Assembly (NCBI GenBank): GCA_030583925.1
Contig: CP129482.1
Span: forward strand, 2,976,001 to 3,040,000
Direction: 5' to 3'
From: Anaerolineales bacterium
GTDB taxonomy: Bacteria > Chloroflexota > Anaerolineae > Anaerolineales > Villigracilaceae
DNA: 64,000 bases
Shown piece by piece: positions 42,546 through 51,340 of this stretch (its first letter is position 1; each line of letters opens with the position of its first letter). Both the position numbers and the translations under genes were made by a program. The notes under the pieces are model-generated. The model ran no database searches and was not told where the DNA came from. It saw only the letters and a program-made list of their open reading frames with translations.

Positions 42546-43432
42546 CTTGAACGAGATCTGGATTTTGATTTTGCTCGAACAGCCTTTTTGACCGCGCTCG
42601 GCTTCTTTACTGTCTTCCCGGTTGTTTTCTTTGCAGAAGTTTTCGGCTTAGGTCGCGATCTCCGCCGTTGTTTTGTCAGGTCGGCGCGCATCATTTCAAG
42701 TTGATGCGGTTTGTCCACGTCCATGCAAGGTTCGGCATAGGGCCAAACGATCGCGCGTCCCTTGATTCCGATCCGTTCGCTGATCCGCTTCACAGCGACT
42801 TCCAGTGTTAATTGCCGAGTGGCTAACGAAAATAACAAACCCAGACCCAGTTTGCTTGCCTGCTTAAACGGACTCTTACGCGCCCCGAGCAACGATTCCC
42901 AAAGATCTAAATGTTCGGTCGCCATGCGGACGTGGCAGAGGTTGATATCCGAGCCGCAGAGTTCCATATCTTTGAGAGGCGTGTAGGTGCGTCTCGAATC
43001 GGGGAAGCGTTTTTCCATCACTTCGCGGGTACACACACCGTAATAGAGATCATCCTGTGTTTGCATGGAGGTATCCACCAGCCAATCCACCATGTGAGAT
43101 TGGAGGGCGGGAATATCCGAGGATACGATCAAAACATATTTATTCTTCTTATTTAGTTCAAGCGATTTGTGCACGCCCGCCACGATATTCGCCAATATGC
43201 GCCCCTGATTGGAAAGAAAATGGAGCGGCTTTTTACAGGTCAACTGATTCTTCGGCGATAAACCGACAAGGATGACGTTATCTACACGCTTGGCATCGCT
43301 GAGCGCGTCGAGCACCCACTGAACCATAGGTTTGCCCGCAATATCCACCAAGGCTTTGGCGTCGCCTGTCACGTAGGAATAGAGCGGGTCTTCCGGTCTT
43401 GGAATTCCACCTGCGATCACGATTGCGTCCAT
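42542..43432 (-). CDS. MobA-like nucleotidyltransferase with basic tail
   Basis: 296 residues. AIVIAGGIPRPEDP (nucleotide loop, about 4-16), LVDIAGKPMVQWVLDAL and a metal Asp in VSSDIPAL (about 108) mark the NTP_transferase fold used by MobA, IspD and sugar-1-phosphate nucleotidyltransferases. The last 50 residues are almost only Lys, Arg, Ser and Thr, an unusual appendix. Coupling with a PAP2 phosphatase suggests lipid or sugar-nucleotide metabolism. GAGGAG precedes the start. Confidence 0.85.
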   Translation of the reverse strand: MDAIVIAGGIPRPEDPLYSYVTGDAKALVDIAGKPMVQWVLDALSDAKRVDNVILVGLSPKNQLTCKKPLHFLSNQGRILANIVAGVHKSLELNKKNKYVLIVSSDIPALQSHMVDWLVDTSMQTQDDLYYGVCTREVMEKRFPDSRRTYTPLKDMELCGSDINLCHVRMATEHLDLWESLLGARKSPFKQASKLGLGLLFSLATRQLTLEVAVKRISERIGIKGRAIVWPYAEPCMDVDKPHQLEMMRADLTKQRRRSRPKPKTSAKKTTGKTVKKPSAVKKAVRAKSKSRSRSR

Positions 43433-43446
43433 ATATTCTCCTCATT

Positions 43447-43518
43447 GTCATTGCGAGCCGTTTTGTAGCGAAGCAATCTCCTGTCTCGCTGGGATTGCTT
43501 CGCTTCGCTCGCAATGAC
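43447..43518. repeat. GTCATTGCGAGC inverted repeat
   Basis: GTCATTGCGAGC and GCTCGCAATGAC are exact arms, with GAAGCAATC and GATTGCTTC forming an inner pair. It is an interspersed repeat of a type common in many bacterial genomes and lies between the nucleotidyltransferase and the following minus-strand gene. Confidence 0.8.
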
Positions 43519-43519
43519 A

Positions 43520-44419
43520 TCAGTTTAGTTTCGTTAACTGCGGCTCGAAGCCCAGTTGGTCAATCAGGGAATTCAATTCGTCGTTGGTCAACGTACGCCC
43601 TTTGCCTGCGATGGCAACCAGCGCGGCTTCCATCATGTTCGTACCAAAGGTGCGGCCATCTAAATTTGGCGTTGTGGTGACGAGGTATTTAACGCCACGC
43701 TGTTTGAGGAACTCCACATCGGCGGGCGTAGTGGTGTTGGTGACGATGATCTTGCCGCGCATATCTTCCGGCATGTGTTGTTTGACGTACAGAAAGTCGC
43801 CGCCGGTGACGGTGTTGCCTTGATAATACTTTTCGTATTTAGGCGTGACCTTTTCCTGTTTTTCGCCGGTAGGATACAACATGCTCAACGGCATTCGCCC
43901 GACGATCGGCATAAGTACTTTGGCTAACCGATTTAGCGACTTCATTGAATGGACGGCGATCGGAACATCCAAGCCGAACATGAGATCGCCAAAGACACAT
44001 TGATAACCGGCTTTGATGAAGGACTCGGTCATGCCATAGCGGGTGATGCCTGCGACCAGGAACGCAGTCTTGGGTTGAATCTCGCCGCCGATCTTCGCTT
44101 CTACCCATTGCATGACGCGCGCTTCGAGCGTCTCTTTCAGCCCGCTTCCGTCCACATAGGGCGTTTGCTTCACATCTTGCACCAACTTGAGCGCGCTATG
44201 AAGCGGATAAAACTTCCACGGCGTGTGCACGCCCAGGTCAATGCCGCCCACGCCGAACGCGTCCACGCTGCCATCCATCTCGCGAAACAATTGGCGGGCT
44301 TTGGTTTCATCGCCATCTGTGCCGATGCGTTCGATATGCACTGTTTCGTTTAAGAGTTGCACTTCAACGGTCTTATTACGGGTGGCGGAACCAAGGCTAA
44401 TGCTGACGGCGCGTTTCAT
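43520..44419 (-). CDS. Conserved protein of the 'quinate 5-dehydrogenase'-labelled family
   Basis: 299 residues beginning KRAVSISLGSATRNKTVEV. I recognise the whole-length pattern as a conserved protein found in Chloroflexota and Deinococcus that databases often call quinate 5-dehydrogenase. No Rossmann GxGxxG motif for NAD is visible, so I would not accept that name as a function. Conserved blocks are FGVGGIDLGVH, GITRYGMTESF and MRGKIIVTNTTTPADVEFL. AGGAGGCAATCTCG precedes the start and a TATAAT lies at 44450-44455 inside the end of the kinase gene. Confidence 0.7.
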   Translation of the reverse strand: MKRAVSISLGSATRNKTVEVQLLNETVHIERIGTDGDETKARQLFREMDGSVDAFGVGGIDLGVHTPWKFYPLHSALKLVQDVKQTPYVDGSGLKETLEARVMQWVEAKIGGEIQPKTAFLVAGITRYGMTESFIKAGYQCVFGDLMFGLDVPIAVHSMKSLNRLAKVLMPIVGRMPLSMLYPTGEKQEKVTPKYEKYYQGNTVTGGDFLYVKQHMPEDMRGKIIVTNTTTPADVEFLKQRGVKYLVTTTPNLDGRTFGTNMMEAALVAIAGKGRTLTNDELNSLIDQLGFEPQLTKLN

Positions 44420-44431
44420 CGAGATTGCCTC

Positions 44432-46933
44432 CTAAAGTCGGGATAACCTATTATAGTCCGAATCAGGCATCCCCTGCGCGGGAAGCGTGAAGAAGAACGC
44501 CGCGCCTTTTCCCGCTTCGCTCTCCACCCAGATCCTGCCTCCGTGAAATTCGATGATCCGTTTTACGAGGGCGAGACCGATACCGGTGCCATCCGTTTTA
44601 GGATCCAGTTTGTTGAATAAACCAAAGACGCGTTCGAAGTGATCGTCCGAAATGCCGATGCCGTTATCTCGAACGAACAGGATGGGCATCCCGTTCTCTT
44701 CGCCGGACTGACCGATCTCTACGCGCGGGTCGGGCTGGTCTCCCATAAATTTGACCGCGTTCTCTATCAGGTTTTGCAAGACTTCGCCGATACGCCGACG
44801 GTCGGCGAATACGCGCGGAAGATTCTCTTGGACCTGAACCGTAACGCCGCGTTCCTGAATTTGTCCATGCAATAAGGCAAGGATTTCGCGAACAAGTTCA
44901 TCAAGTTGAATCTCTTTCGGTTCGTTCATTAGACGCCCGATGCGGGAAAGTTCCAACAGGTCGTTTAGGAGTTGTTGCATCTTCTCAGTGGCATCGGCAA
45001 TGCGCAGCGCGTCTTTTTGAAAGCGTTCGCGGTCGCCAGCCAGCATATCTTTTTCGAGATAGCCAAGAAACCCGCGAATGGTAAAGAGCGGCGCTTTGAG
45101 ATCGTGCGAGACTGTGTATGTGAACCGTTCGAGTTCGGCGTTCTTCGCCGCGAGTTCGGCGATCAGGTTTTCGCGTTCGATCTCCGCTTGTTTGCGAGCC
45201 TCCAGTTCGCGCTGGGCGTCTGTGTAAAGCCGCACGCGACCGATCGCAATGCCGATGTGCTGACCGAGCGCATCCAGTAGATCGAGATCAACTTGCGTGA
45301 GTTTTACCCCTCGCACGCTTTCCACGTTCAAGATTCCGACCACCCGTCCTTCATCGAATAGTGGAATACAAATCTCAGACACAATGTTTTCGATGGCTCC
45401 GAGGAAATCGGGGGCTGATCGAACATCCTCCAAGAATACTGATTTGCCAGTGGATGCCACGCGCCCGGCTATTCCTTTGTTTAGCGGGATGCGCGCGATC
45501 ACTTTGTCATACCCCACTTGATGCTGCATAACCAGCGTATCTCCTTCCAGCAGATAGACGCTGACGAGCGCGTACCCAAACGACTCAGCCACCGCCTCGA
45601 CAACGCTCCGAAGCAGAGAGGGCAGGTCCAACTCCTGAGACATCACATTGCGCACATTGCTTAAGAGCGCAAGTTCTTGCGTCTGCTTTTCCGCCATTTC
45701 GTACAAGGCTCGGTAGTTCTGCTCCCGCGTTCGCAGTTCCGCTTCCGCCTGTTGACGTTGGATCGCCGCGCCCAAAATATTAGATGCGACAACTAACGCA
45801 TCCACCTCCGCATTCGACCAGACGCGGGAATGATCCATATCGTCGAAGCCGATCGTGCCCCACCATGCGCCATCCACATAAATAGGAACGTCGAGCAGCG
45901 CCTGCATACCGCGGTCGCGGAGAAAGTCCACATCTTCTGGCGAAGCGTGCTGTAAATCTCCCAAATAAGGCAGACCGGCGCTCATCACTTCATACCATCC
46001 CTCAAAATCGGGTTCTTTTAACGGGATGCTCTGGTATTTCGCGACACCCAAGTCGGTTGGGTGAGAAGGTGACGTCCATTCAAAACGCATGGATGTGGCC
46101 GGAATACCATCCTCACGGATATGATTCTCAAAAAGATAGGCATGACTGGCTCTGATCGTTCCGCCCAAATTTTCCAGAATCGAATTGATCTCGGATCTCC
46201 AATCGGACGATTTCAGCAGGCGGTTCGCCGCCTCTGCCACAACCCCCAGAATGGATTCACGCTGGCGCAGGCTCACCTCGACAGACCGGCGTTCCTCCAA
46301 CTCGGATTGCAAAATCGCCTCATCCGCTTGACGTTTGATGGCCGCGCCCAGCACATTTGACGCGGCGCGCAGCATATCCGCCTCAACCGGAGACCAACCT
46401 CGTTCTCCGGTCATATCGTCCACGCCGAGGGTTCCCCACCAATATCCGTTAACGATCACCGGCGCTTCCATCAAGGCTTTGACCCCCAATTGACTCAGAC
46501 GTTCCTTTTCGGCGGGAGGAAATGTGGAAGCCGTGGCAACCAACATTTCTCCTCTCTGCAAAATTTCATCCGTCGTTCCCGGGATGACGCGGACCGGGTG
46601 CGCCCGATATACCGGATCATCAACGGAACTGGTAAAACCGGGCGCCGCCCACTCGTACCGCAGGGATGAAAGTTCTTGACCATCTTGATCGGCAAAATGT
46701 TCAAAAAGATAACAATGGGAGGCATTGATCGTTTTGCCCAACCGTTCGAGCAGGTTGTCAATATTCGCACGCCAGTCGGAGGACTTTAAAAATTGCTCAG
46801 CCGCAAAGATCAACGCCTGCAGCATGGCTTCGCGCTGACGATGACCGTCAAGAGGCTGTTCGGACTCGCTGAGTAAAGCGCTTTTTGAAATTTTCTTTTT
46901 GCGTAAACCCTTATTCATGCCCGGAGACCTCAT
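44432..46933 (-). CDS. Sensor histidine kinase with three GAF domains
   Basis: 833 residues. Two related GAF sensor domains (about 35-200 and 225-390; both contain HCYLFE/HAYLFE and a YWWGTLGVDDM-type end) are followed by a third GAF (about 425-570), a HisKA domain with the phospho-acceptor His in TVSHDLKAPL (about 609) and a HATPase: N-box LQNLIENAVKFMG, G1 VRDNGIGISDD, G2 DGTGIGLALV. There is no membrane segment, so sensing is cytoplasmic. A start at ATG 46918 is also possible. No response regulator is next to it. Confidence 0.93.
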   Translation of the reverse strand: MRSPGMNKGLRKKKISKSALLSESEQPLDGHRQREAMLQALIFAAEQFLKSSDWRANIDNLLERLGKTINASHCYLFEHFADQDGQELSSLRYEWAAPGFTSSVDDPVYRAHPVRVIPGTTDEILQRGEMLVATASTFPPAEKERLSQLGVKALMEAPVIVNGYWWGTLGVDDMTGERGWSPVEADMLRAASNVLGAAIKRQADEAILQSELEERRSVEVSLRQRESILGVVAEAANRLLKSSDWRSEINSILENLGGTIRASHAYLFENHIREDGIPATSMRFEWTSPSHPTDLGVAKYQSIPLKEPDFEGWYEVMSAGLPYLGDLQHASPEDVDFLRDRGMQALLDVPIYVDGAWWGTIGFDDMDHSRVWSNAEVDALVVASNILGAAIQRQQAEAELRTREQNYRALYEMAEKQTQELALLSNVRNVMSQELDLPSLLRSVVEAVAESFGYALVSVYLLEGDTLVMQHQVGYDKVIARIPLNKGIAGRVASTGKSVFLEDVRSAPDFLGAIENIVSEICIPLFDEGRVVGILNVESVRGVKLTQVDLDLLDALGQHIGIAIGRVRLYTDAQRELEARKQAEIERENLIAELAAKNAELERFTYTVSHDLKAPLFTIRGFLGYLEKDMLAGDRERFQKDALRIADATEKMQQLLNDLLELSRIGRLMNEPKEIQLDELVREILALLHGQIQERGVTVQVQENLPRVFADRRRIGEVLQNLIENAVKFMGDQPDPRVEIGQSGEENGMPILFVRDNGIGISDDHFERVFGLFNKLDPKTDGTGIGLALVKRIIEFHGGRIWVESEAGKGAAFFFTLPAQGMPDSDYNRLSRL

Positions 46934-47004
46934 TGGCGGAAACAGTATTCACCCAACGATTATAGTGCATGTCAAATGGAAGACCAAAATATCCTAAAAC
47001 AAAA

Positions 47005-47028
47005 ACATTGCCGTTTACTGGCAATGTT
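47005..47028 (-). terminator. Terminator of SH3b lipoprotein gene
   Basis: AACATTGCC and GGCAATGTT form a 9-bp stem; on the minus strand it is followed by TTTGTTTT. Confidence 0.8.
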
Positions 47029-47057
47029 TTGTCCAACGCAAATTTCTCGAACGATCG

Positions 47058-47774
47058 TTACGGTGTGCAGACCGCTTTGAACGTCGTCTGACCGGTCTGC
47101 TCGTTAGGTTGAAGCGTGCGCACGATCATCGTGTAATCGCGCGCGCCGCGCACTTGATACAGAACCTGCACGGTTTTCGTGCCGCCGACCTCGAACAAGA
47201 CGCTTTGTTCATCTGAGATATCGCCGGTACTGCGTTCCTCCCAGCGCCAAGTCACAACGGCGGGACCGCTCACCGAAATTTCAACGTTTACTGTGACTAG
47301 ACGCGGAAAGGCGTTACACGCGACGTTCATGACCGGCGGTTCAACGCTCACGGTGACGCCTGTCACAGTCACCTCCGGCGGACTCACCACCGGAAGCGAC
47401 TCCACTCCCCCTTCAATGGACACGAGATCCGCAAACAGCCAGCACGTAGTGGATGGGTCGCTGGGATTCTTCACGTACCACCAAGCCAAGTCCGCGCTTT
47501 TGCCGATCACTTCCGCCTGCCTGCCCGGTCGCAATTCACCGATAACGGTAAACGATGTGGCTGGACCCGAACGACAATTTACCGGCGCGTCGAGCGCAAT
47601 AGCAACTGAAAGCGAGGAAGTCGCGGTAAAAGTCGCAGTGGGACGCGGAGATGCCGTGCGTGTTCCGGTAGGGAGCGGTGTGGGCGCAGGCGTTTGCGTT
47701 GCCTGACCCGATGGAAAATTGCATGCGGTCAGACTCAATATAACAATGACAAAAATCAAATGGCGCTTTCTCAT
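47058..47774 (-). CDS. SH3-domain lipoprotein
   Basis: 238 residues. Signal peptide with lipobox SLTAC (Cys about 18), a Thr/Pro linker to about 52, then a bacterial SH3 domain (about 60-118) with NCRSGPATSFTVIGEL and WWYVKNP, and a C-terminal beta domain (about 140-235) of unknown kind. SH3b domains bind cell-wall peptides, so it probably sits on the outside of the cell at the wall. Confidence 0.85.
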   Translation of the reverse strand: MRKRHLIFVIVILSLTACNFPSGQATQTPAPTPLPTGTRTASPRPTATFTATSSLSVAIALDAPVNCRSGPATSFTVIGELRPGRQAEVIGKSADLAWWYVKNPSDPSTTCWLFADLVSIEGGVESLPVVSPPEVTVTGVTVSVEPPVMNVACNAFPRLVTVNVEISVSGPAVVTWRWEERSTGDISDEQSVLFEVGGTKTVQVLYQVRGARDYTMIVRTLQPNEQTGQTTFKAVCTP

Positions 47775-47843
47775 TCCTCCTCCTTATTGAGAGGGACATG
47801 TTAATCGGCTAAGAGGATTGCCGCAATAGCCCTTCGGGCAGGG

Positions 47844-47870
47844 TTGACGAACACGCGTTTGTGGTACAAT
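47844..47870 (+). promoter_or_regulatory. Promoter of Asp-box propeller gene
   Basis: TTGACG and an extended -10 (TGG-TACAAT) with a 15-nt spacer; the extended -10 compensates for the short spacing. Confidence 0.5.
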
Positions 47871-47915
47871 CCATTTTTAGAACATATTTTCGATGTTCGC
47901 TGAAAGGAGATTCCC

Positions 47916-49073
47916 ATGGGCAAACAGGTCAAAGTTTTGGTTGGGACGACGAAAGGCGCATTCATCTTCACCAGCGATGAAAAACGCAAACAGTGGGCAA
48001 TGAGCGATATTCTCTTCAAGGGCTGGAATGTGATGCACGTACAACTCGACCCGCGCGACAATCGTCTGCACACGGCGACGAGTCACTTTGTGTATGGTCC
48101 AACTACCCATCACTCGGACGATTTGGGCAAAACATGGACGCAGGCGAAGCAGTCGCCGGGGTTGGCGCGTGCGTCGAAGTCGGGCAGACCAGCCAGCACG
48201 GTGGAGGAAGCGTTTCGTTCCGAGGGCGGCGAGAGCATCCAGTCGAATCCCGAAAAGATGATCAAAGTGTGGAATATCAAACCTGGGCGCGCCAACGAGC
48301 CGAATGTGTTATATGCGGGCGCGCAACCGGCTTCGTTGTTCAAATCCACCGACCGCGGCGAAACGTGGACGTTGAACGAAGCGTTGTACGATCATCCGCA
48401 GCGCGGCGAATGGGCACCGGGCGCGGGCGGGCTGACGCTTCACACAATTTTGCTCGACCCCACCAATGTGAACCGCATGTACATCGCTATTTCGGCGGCG
48501 GGATGTTATCGCACCGACGACGGCGGCGCGACGTGGAAACCGCACAACAAAAATGTGCGCGCCGATTTCATGCCGAACAAGTTTCCCGAGTTCGGGCAAT
48601 GCGTGCACAAAATGACGATGCACCCCTCGACGCCGAATGTGTTGTATCAGCAAAACCATTGCGGCGTGTATCGCAGTGACAACTTCGGCGAGGATTGGGT
48701 TGACGTGGGCGAGGGAAAATTGCCCACGCCGTTCGGCTTTCCAATTGGCGTTCATCCCACCGACCCGCGCACAATCTACATTGTGCTGGAAGAAAGCCAG
48801 GAATATCACATGAGCGTGGACGGAAGATTTTCCGTGTGGCGCAGTCGTGACGCTGGGGAATCGTGGGAACGATTGACAAACGGCTTACCCGAACGCGCGC
48901 ACGTGAACGTCCTGCGCGAAGCGATGGGCATCGATGCGTTCGAGGACGCGGGCGTGTATCTCGGCACGAACACCGGTCAATTGTTTTACACGCGCGATTC
49001 GGGCGACAGCTGGGAATTGCTGGCAGATTTCCTGCCGCCGATTCAATCTGTTGAAGCGGCAGTGATTGGATGA
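47916..49073 (+). CDS. Asp-box beta-propeller protein (sialidase/VPS10-like)
   Basis: 385 residues built from repeated propeller blades. Six Asp boxes (S/T-x-D-x-G-x-x-W) are visible: SDDLGKTW, STDRGETW, TDDGGATW, SDNFGEDW, SRDAGESW, TRDSGDSW. The catalytic Arg triad and Tyr/Glu pair of true sialidases cannot be identified, and there is no signal peptide, so a cytoplasmic binding or hydrolase role is more likely than sialidase activity. GAAAGGAGATTCCC precedes the start. Confidence 0.82.
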   Translation: MGKQVKVLVGTTKGAFIFTSDEKRKQWAMSDILFKGWNVMHVQLDPRDNRLHTATSHFVYGPTTHHSDDLGKTWTQAKQSPGLARASKSGRPASTVEEAFRSEGGESIQSNPEKMIKVWNIKPGRANEPNVLYAGAQPASLFKSTDRGETWTLNEALYDHPQRGEWAPGAGGLTLHTILLDPTNVNRMYIAISAAGCYRTDDGGATWKPHNKNVRADFMPNKFPEFGQCVHKMTMHPSTPNVLYQQNHCGVYRSDNFGEDWVDVGEGKLPTPFGFPIGVHPTDPRTIYIVLEESQEYHMSVDGRFSVWRSRDAGESWERLTNGLPERAHVNVLREAMGIDAFEDAGVYLGTNTGQLFYTRDSGDSWELLADFLPPIQSVEAAVIG

Positions 49074-49078
49074 ATTTT

Positions 49079-49115
49079 GTAGGGGCGACCCGCTGGGTCG
49101 CCCCTACTTTTTATG
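49079..49115 (+). terminator. Terminator after propeller gene (GTAGGGGCGACCC element)
   Basis: GTAGGGGCGACCC and GGGTCGCCCCTAC form a 13-bp stem with a 3-nt loop and are followed by TTTTTAT. A degenerate copy of the same hairpin is at 55271-55299. Confidence 0.85.
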
Positions 49116-49144
49116 GTTGCAAATAAGCGAGATGGAAACTTCGT

Positions 49145-49717
49145 TCACCAATATAATGGAAGTATGGATTTTTTAACCCATTTCCCATCTTTAAGTTCCA
49201 GAATCAGCCTGAATGAATCAGTTGGGTATTGTCTATCTCCAGGGTAAAAATACTCAATCAAAAACAAGGATTTCACATGATCTGAATACGCAAATGCGAA
49301 AAATATTTTGGCAATGGTTGAATCACGGAAAGCGCTGTCCAAGTCTTCATAAGTACATTCTCGACTCGAGTTGATCTCAAAAAACCAACATTGTTGCACG
49401 TCCCGTTTATCTGAAGGAATGCCAAAATACAAATTGCTCTTTTCCTCCAATTCAGTGCGAGCAATAAGCACCGGGTAGTGGTAGCTGATGTCTTCTGCCG
49501 CTACCCGGGCGACAAACTCTTCCACGCTTTCGTTTTCAGATTGAACAAGAGGATCAAAGATCGGTGGTATTCCGATAAACACCTCAGAAGTAGGCTGGGG
49601 CTGAACCAGTGAGGCTGTAGACACAGACGGAATCGTAGACGTGGATTGAGAAACACAACTCGTTATCAAAACCCCGCTAATCAACACCAACCAAATGATA
49701 GACTTGTTGACGAACAT
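49145..49717 (-). CDS. Lipoprotein of unknown function
   Basis: 190 residues. Signal peptide with lipobox LITSC (Cys about 21), a Ser/Thr linker to about 43 and a soluble domain of about 145 residues with two Cys (QQCWFFEINSSREC) that may form a disulfide. ACGAGGTAATT precedes the start. No family recognised. Confidence 0.75.
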   Translation of the reverse strand: MFVNKSIIWLVLISGVLITSCVSQSTSTIPSVSTASLVQPQPTSEVFIGIPPIFDPLVQSENESVEEFVARVAAEDISYHYPVLIARTELEEKSNLYFGIPSDKRDVQQCWFFEINSSRECTYEDLDSAFRDSTIAKIFFAFAYSDHVKSLFLIEYFYPGDRQYPTDSFRLILELKDGKWVKKSILPLYW

Positions 49718-49861
49718 AATTACCTCGTCGCGTCAAAGGTGAATATGAACATAATTATATTATGTTTCAGATGCACTACACTATTGAGCGAATGAAACCA
49801 TGAAAATTCGTGAAATTCAACCATCGACAAAATTTGCGTTCTACTTCGTTAAACGGGGAGT

Positions 49862-49867
49862 TATAAT
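49862..49867 (+). promoter_or_regulatory. -10 box of surE
   Basis: TATAAT 45 nt before the surE start; no clear -35. Confidence 0.4.
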
Positions 49868-49912
49868 CGTCACACATTCGTAAATCAAAAATCTGAAATC
49901 GGAAATTGACTC

Positions 49913-50677
49913 ATGCACATTCTTGTTACCAACGACGACGGCGTTACCGCACCGGGCTTGCTCGCGCTCGCGCAGGAGATTCGCAAACTCGGCAAAGTGA
50001 CGGTGTTCGCGCCAGACAAAAACTGGTCCGCTTCGGGACATGTGAAAACGCTCGACCGCCCCCTGCGCGTGCGCGAAACGCTTCTTTCCGACGGGACGCC
50101 TGCCTTCACCTCCGACGGCGCTCCCTCCGATTGTGTCGCGTTGCCACTGCTCGGCTTCCTCAAAGAGAAGATCGACCTCGTCATTTCGGGAATCAACCCG
50201 CATGGAAATCTGGGACACGACATCACCTATTCGGGGACCGTCACCGCCGCGCTGGAAGCGGTCATCACCGGCGTGAAGGGAATCGCCGTCTCGCTTGAAT
50301 CGCCCGATGGGCACGCGGGCGCGCTGGATTATTCCACAGCCGCAATCGTGGCGCGCCGCGTCGCGGAAAAGGTCATCGCGAACGGGTTGCCCGAAGGCGT
50401 GGCGATGAACGTCAACGTCCCATATTTGAAAGAGGATGAACTCAAAGGCTACCTGATCACGCGGCAGGGATTACGCGTCTACCGCGACGCGCTCGATTCC
50501 CGCCTCGACCCGCGCGGCAAGCCATATTACTGGATCGGCGGCGACGCACCCACTGGCGTGGCGGAGGACGGCACCGACTTCGGCGCGCTCGCTGGCGGAT
50601 ATGTTTCGATCACGCCCTTGCAATTGGATTTGACGCATTACAAGGCGATGGACGTGTTGAAAACGTGGGAGTTTTGA
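49913..50677 (+). CDS. surE: 5'-nucleotidase SurE
   Basis: SurE removes phosphate from nucleoside 5'- and 3'-monophosphates and from short polyphosphate. 254 residues with the family start MHILVTNDDGVTAPGL (metal Asp8-Asp9), the Ser in NWSASGH, SDCVALPL, and SGINPHGNLGHDITYSGTV carrying the Asn metal ligand. Length and motifs are complete. It stands alone, followed by an imperfect hairpin at 50691-50740. Confidence 0.96.
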   Translation: MHILVTNDDGVTAPGLLALAQEIRKLGKVTVFAPDKNWSASGHVKTLDRPLRVRETLLSDGTPAFTSDGAPSDCVALPLLGFLKEKIDLVISGINPHGNLGHDITYSGTVTAALEAVITGVKGIAVSLESPDGHAGALDYSTAAIVARRVAEKVIANGLPEGVAMNVNVPYLKEDELKGYLITRQGLRVYRDALDSRLDPRGKPYYWIGGDAPTGVAEDGTDFGALAGGYVSITPLQLDLTHYKAMDVLKTWEF

Positions 50678-50690
50678 TTAAATTTGTAGT

Positions 50691-50740
50691 GGCACGGCGA
50701 ATCCGTAAAAGGCTTTGACGATCTTTCGTCTTGCCGTGCC
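50691..50740. repeat. Imperfect hairpin downstream of surE
   Basis: GGCACGGC and GCCGTGCC are exact 8-nt arms around a 34-nt interior with a further partial match (GAA/TTC). No T-run follows, so this is closer to an interspersed repeat than a terminator. Confidence 0.5.
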
Positions 50741-50763
50741 CCTCCCAAGTAAGGCAATAATTC

Positions 50764-51147
50764 ATGCGTTACACTTCCCCTCCTAACCAGCAACTCTATT
50801 ACGAACAAGTGTGGAATCTCGTGCGGCAAATCCCGCGCGGCAAAGTCGCATCCTACGGACAGATCGCTCTGATGCTGCCTCCTCCCAACGGCGTGGAGTT
50901 CGAGGCATACAAGGCTTTCGGTCCGCGCTGGGTGGGCGGCGCGATGGCGGCTTGCCCCGATGATGTGCCATGGCAGAGGGTCATCAACTCGCAGGGAAAA
51001 ATCAGCGAACGCGCGGGCGCGGAGAGGCAACGTCTCTTGCTCGAAGAAGAGGGAATCGTGTTCGTGAAGGATAAGATTGATTTGAAGAAGTACGGTTGGC
51101 GCGGTCTCGGCGAGGAGGATGAACCGAGACAGGAAAGTTTGTTTTAG
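50764..51147 (+). CDS. Alkyltransferase-like (ATL) protein
   Basis: 127 residues of the O6-alkylguanine-DNA alkyltransferase DNA-binding domain, with the QIPRGKVASYGQIA recognition helix. At the position of the PCHR active-site motif it has PWQRV, with Trp in place of the methyl-accepting Cys. That is the hallmark of ATL proteins, which bind O6-alkylguanine without repairing it and hand the lesion to nucleotide excision repair. It is therefore not an active methyltransferase. The Lys/Glu-rich C-terminus is short. Confidence 0.92.
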   Translation: MRYTSPPNQQLYYEQVWNLVRQIPRGKVASYGQIALMLPPPNGVEFEAYKAFGPRWVGGAMAACPDDVPWQRVINSQGKISERAGAERQRLLLEEEGIVFVKDKIDLKKYGWRGLGEEDEPRQESLF

Positions 51148-51164
51148 AAAGTGTTTTGAAAATC

Positions 51165-51265
51165 AAAATTCACCACTGATAAACACGGATAAACGTTGAT
51201 TTTTGATGAAATCGCTTGAAATCCAATTGATCTGAGTTCATCTGTGGTTAGAAAACAAAATTCAA
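51165..51265. repeat. Degenerate CACGGAT-type repeat upstream of methyltransferase gene
   Basis: CCACTGATAAACACGGATAAACG on the left and GAGTTCATCTGTGGTT on the right form an imperfect inverted pair; a third element (AACCACAAAGGC) follows. It is of the same family as the repeats at 16865, 33905 and 57323. Confidence 0.5.
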
Positions 51266-51340
51266 CTTAGAAAAAACCACAAAGGCAGCGCGTTGAGCTT
51301 GCCAAAACGACTCGAAAGACACAAAATTTAACGTGTTGAG

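Noticed and set aside
43520..44419. True quinate/shikimate dehydrogenase
   Set aside because: No Rossmann nucleotide motif or shikimate-binding residues are visible; only the database-style name is shared.
47916..49073. Active exo-alpha-sialidase
   Set aside because: Asp boxes are present, but the Arg triad and nucleophile pair could not be located and there is no signal peptide.
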